Of a stretch of 64,000 bases of DNA, positions 62,194 to 64,000 are shown one piece after another. How positions within the stretch are numbered: the stretch's first letter is position 1; each line of letters begins with the position of its first letter. This stretch comes from Streptomyces bluensis (GTDB lineage Bacteria; Actinomycetota; Actinomycetes; Streptomycetales; Streptomycetaceae). A program made the position numbers and the translations under genes. The stretch covers positions 1-64,000 of the forward strand of contig NZ_BMVM01000030.1 of assembly GCF_014650715.1 (NCBI RefSeq). The letters are read 5' to 3'. The notes beneath the pieces are model-generated. The model had not been told where the DNA came from. It saw nothing but the letters and a program-made list of their open reading frames with translations, and did no database searches.

Positions 62194-62796
62194 TCAGGCC
62201 GCCGAGCGCCGCCGCAGAGCCTGATGGAAGGTCACGCAGGTGGTGAAGTCGGGCAGGAGCCCGCGCCGTTCCATCTCCGCAAGCCCCGGGGCCGCGCGGT
62301 CCTTCTCCGACAGGATGAGCTCGATCCCGTCCGGCCACTCGATCCCCAGGCGCGGGTCAAGCGCATGGACGGCATGCTCCCGCTCCGGCGCATACCCCTC
62401 GGACGTGAGATAGACGACGGTGGCGTTGTCGCAGAGGGCCATGAAGGCGTGTCCGAGCCCCGCCTCGATATAGACGCTGCGCCGCGCGTCATCCAGCAGC
62501 ACCGTCCGCCAGCTGCCATAGGTGGGCGAACCGACCCGGATGTCGACCACGACATCGAGTACGGCGCCGCTTAGGCACGTGACGTACTTGGCCTGCCCCG
62601 GAGGGACATCGGCGAAGTGCACGCCCCTGACGACCCCCTTCCGCGAGACGGAGCGATTCACCTGCGCGACGGCCACGTCATAGCCGAGGTCCTCACTCAG
62701 CGCCCCGCGCCGGAACATCTCCTGGAATTCACCTCGCTCATCGCCGAATGCCTTCCTCTCCAACAGCCAAGCGCCTTCCATATCGAGCGACTGCAT
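62194..62796 (-). CDS. strM: dTDP-4-dehydrorhamnose 3,5-epimerase-type enzyme StrM
   Basis: This 200-residue RmlC-type epimerase has FRRGALSEDLGYDVAVAQVN, RKGVVRGVHFADVPPGQAK (catalytic His), VVVDIRVGSPTYGSW, YIEAGLGHAFMALCD and TVVYLTSEGYAPEREHAV (active-site Tyr region). It acts on the 4-keto-6-deoxy sugar made by StrE. AGGAG lies 7 bases before the ATG. It is downstream of the kinase gene on the same strand. Confidence 0.93.
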   Translation of the reverse strand: MQSLDMEGAWLLERKAFGDERGEFQEMFRRGALSEDLGYDVAVAQVNRSVSRKGVVRGVHFADVPPGQAKYVTCLSGAVLDVVVDIRVGSPTYGSWRTVLLDDARRSVYIEAGLGHAFMALCDNATVVYLTSEGYAPEREHAVHALDPRLGIEWPDGIELILSEKDRAAPGLAEMERRGLLPDFTTCVTFHQALRRRSAA

Positions 62797-62887
62797 TGCG
62801 GAACTCCTCTCGACAAACCGGGTTGATGCGCGTGATCAGGGCGCGGCCCCGCCGGGAGACCGACGAGGCTGGCTCACCACCGTTCAC

Positions 62888-63838
62888 TCAGCCGCCTGGG
62901 AGGTAGCGCAGGAGCCGTCGCCACATGGCGCGGTCGTCGGCGTCGCCCACGTGCGGCGCGGTGAACCGTGCGGCGTACTCGGCGATCTCGGCGAGCTGCC
63001 AGCGCAGCTCGTAGAACCGCAGGAAGGCGGCCCGGCCGCCGGGCCTCGCACCGAACGCCCTGGCCACAGCGGCCCAGTCCCGCTCCGGCGGGGCCCACAT
63101 CATGCCGCCCCAGTCCAGGATGTCCACCCCGGCGCCGAACAGGACGTTGGCCGGGCTTGGATCACCGTGCGTCAGGGCGGGCCGCTCGCCCTCCCACAGC
63201 TCGGTGCAGCGAGCCGCTGCCTCCGCCGCCTCCCGGCGCAGCGCGGCCAGGTCGTGCCAGCACCTGCTGACCAGCCCGGTCAGCCGGTGGCCGTACGGGC
63301 CGAGATCGCGCGCCTCCGCGCTCAGCGCCGAGCACAGCGCCTTGTCGAGGTCCGACTCGAAGGGCAGGCAGAAGTCCTCCGTGGGGACCTCGGCGGACAG
63401 TTCGGCCGGCGAGGAGAAGCCGTGCACTTCCTTCAACCGGCCGATGAGCTCCTCCAGTTGGGCGGCGCTCGGAGCCACGGGCGCGGCGGCCGCCGCCCTC
63501 TCCACATAGGGGAAGACCACAACAGGGAGCCCCGCCAAGCCGTACACCACCCTACCGTCCCGCCCCGCGAGCGGAGCGAGCACGAATTTCTTTCCGGACT
63601 CCCGCAGCAGCAGCGCGGCTTCATAGGCACCGGGAAAATGACCGCCGATGTCACGGCGTACACTGATCCACAACGCGCCATATCGGTACGACCAACTGTC
63701 TTCGCCGAGCGGAAAGAACTCCATCGAGTCCATTCCCTGCTCAATGTGCACGACGTCCTGGAAGTTCTCCGCGACAAGCCGATGAAGACTCCGGCGTTCC
63801 ACGAGCTTATTTTCCAAGAGCATGCCAAAGGCTAACAT
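62888..63838 (-). CDS. strN: APH(9)/spectinomycin-kinase-like phosphotransferase (StrN-like)
   Basis: This 316-residue APH-fold kinase has THGDPSPANVLFG (Brenner motif) and VDILDWGGMMWAPPERDWA (metal-binding Asp), similar in style to APH(9) spectinomycin kinases. StrN of the streptomycin cluster is a kinase of unproven substrate, perhaps an inosamine. The ATG at 63838 has GGAGGG about 6 bases upstream and is preferred to the GTG/ATG starts around it. It is divergent from the strO-like gene. Confidence 0.72.
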   Translation of the reverse strand: MLAFGMLLENKLVERRSLHRLVAENFQDVVHIEQGMDSMEFFPLGEDSWSYRYGALWISVRRDIGGHFPGAYEAALLLRESGKKFVLAPLAGRDGRVVYGLAGLPVVVFPYVERAAAAAPVAPSAAQLEELIGRLKEVHGFSSPAELSAEVPTEDFCLPFESDLDKALCSALSAEARDLGPYGHRLTGLVSRCWHDLAALRREAAEAAARCTELWEGERPALTHGDPSPANVLFGAGVDILDWGGMMWAPPERDWAAVARAFGARPGGRAAFLRFYELRWQLAEIAEYAARFTAPHVGDADDRAMWRRLLRYLPGG

Positions 63839-63927
63839 CGCTGCCCTCCGGAGCGCCTGGTTCAACGGCCGCAAGAGCCAGGCCTGTTGACCACGACGAC
63901 AACCAGCGGCAGATTGAGGGTGGGTCG

Positions 63928-64000
63928 ATGGAAACCGATAGCGATCTCCTTCTCGCGCACCATCTCGTGGATATGGCCGATGAGATTTCTTTGCGCTATT
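63928..64000 (+). CDS. strO: Start of a StrO-like inositol-monophosphatase-family protein (cut by window edge)
   Basis: Only 24 codons are in the window: METDSDLLLAHHLVDMADEI, then SLRY. The AHHLVDMADEISLRY stretch matches the N-terminal helix of inositol monophosphatase and histidinol phosphatase-like enzymes (LADAADEISLxxF), the family of StrO. GAGGGTGGG precedes the ATG. The symbol depends on the part outside the window. Confidence 0.6.
   Translation, partial: METDSDLLLAHHLVDMADEISLRY

Noticed and set aside
63850..63890. StrR-like palindrome between strN-like and strO-like genes (GTTCAACGG)
   Set aside because: Only one half resembles the consensus; the partner half at 11-base spacing does not match.

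Overview
The window is high-GC actinobacterial DNA and almost certainly comes from the left end of a linear Streptomyces replicon. Base 1 opens with CCCGCGGAGCGGG, the start of archetypal Streptomyces telomeres. A run of fold-back palindromes follows, and then ttrA-like helicase, tap and tpg, the genes for telomere-associated protein and terminal protein. The sequence does not say whether this is a chromosome arm or a linear plasmid.

Bases 1-5716 are the telomere and its maintenance genes. Bases 5900-13700 hold a decayed Tn7-like transposition module (tniQ, a broken tnsA-like gene, tnsB, tnsC) and a protein made of five helicase-associated repeats. Bases 13700-32300 are a defence island. It contains a three-gene ABC-3C system bracketed by an imperfect 44-bp direct repeat, a DUF6119 protein, an Avs-like STAND NTPase with an N-terminal nuclease motif, and a vWA/MoxR/VMAP conflict operon whose vWA protein is fused to a degenerate Z1 ATPase. 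The VMAP gene abuts scrambled fragments of an sbcC gene lying in both orientations. Scars of an NRPS adenylation domain and of another helicase lie between these systems.

Bases 32300-40320 are mixed accessory DNA. They hold a TetR/SDR pair with clear operators, a dead alpha/beta hydrolase, an XRE-type regulator region with repeated operator motifs, a DUF6083 gene, a UvrD-like helicase, a coiled-coil protein, and fragments of an ISKra4-type transposase and an AA10 polysaccharide monooxygenase.

Bases 40386-64000 are a streptomycin-family aminoglycoside cluster, cut by the right edge. It has the ABC exporter pair (strV/strW-like), a NodU/CmcH carbamoyltransferase, several aminoglycoside-type kinases including an APH(3'')-like enzyme, an N-methyltransferase, and strU-, strH-, strG-, strF- and strB1-like genes. 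It continues with a DegT/StrS aminotransferase, an aldo-keto reductase, strD, strE, the StrR regulator, strL, strM, strN-like and the first codons of a strO-like gene. Four GTTCGACTG-N11-CAGTCGAAC-type StrR sites sit in its promoter regions, and strR carries a TTA codon. StrD, StrE, StrM and StrL should make dTDP-dihydrostreptose. StrB1 should add a guanidino group to the aminocyclitol. The carbamoyltransferase points to a carbamoylated product of the bluensomycin (glebomycin) type. That product assignment is inference, because a second amidinotransferase could lie beyond the edge.
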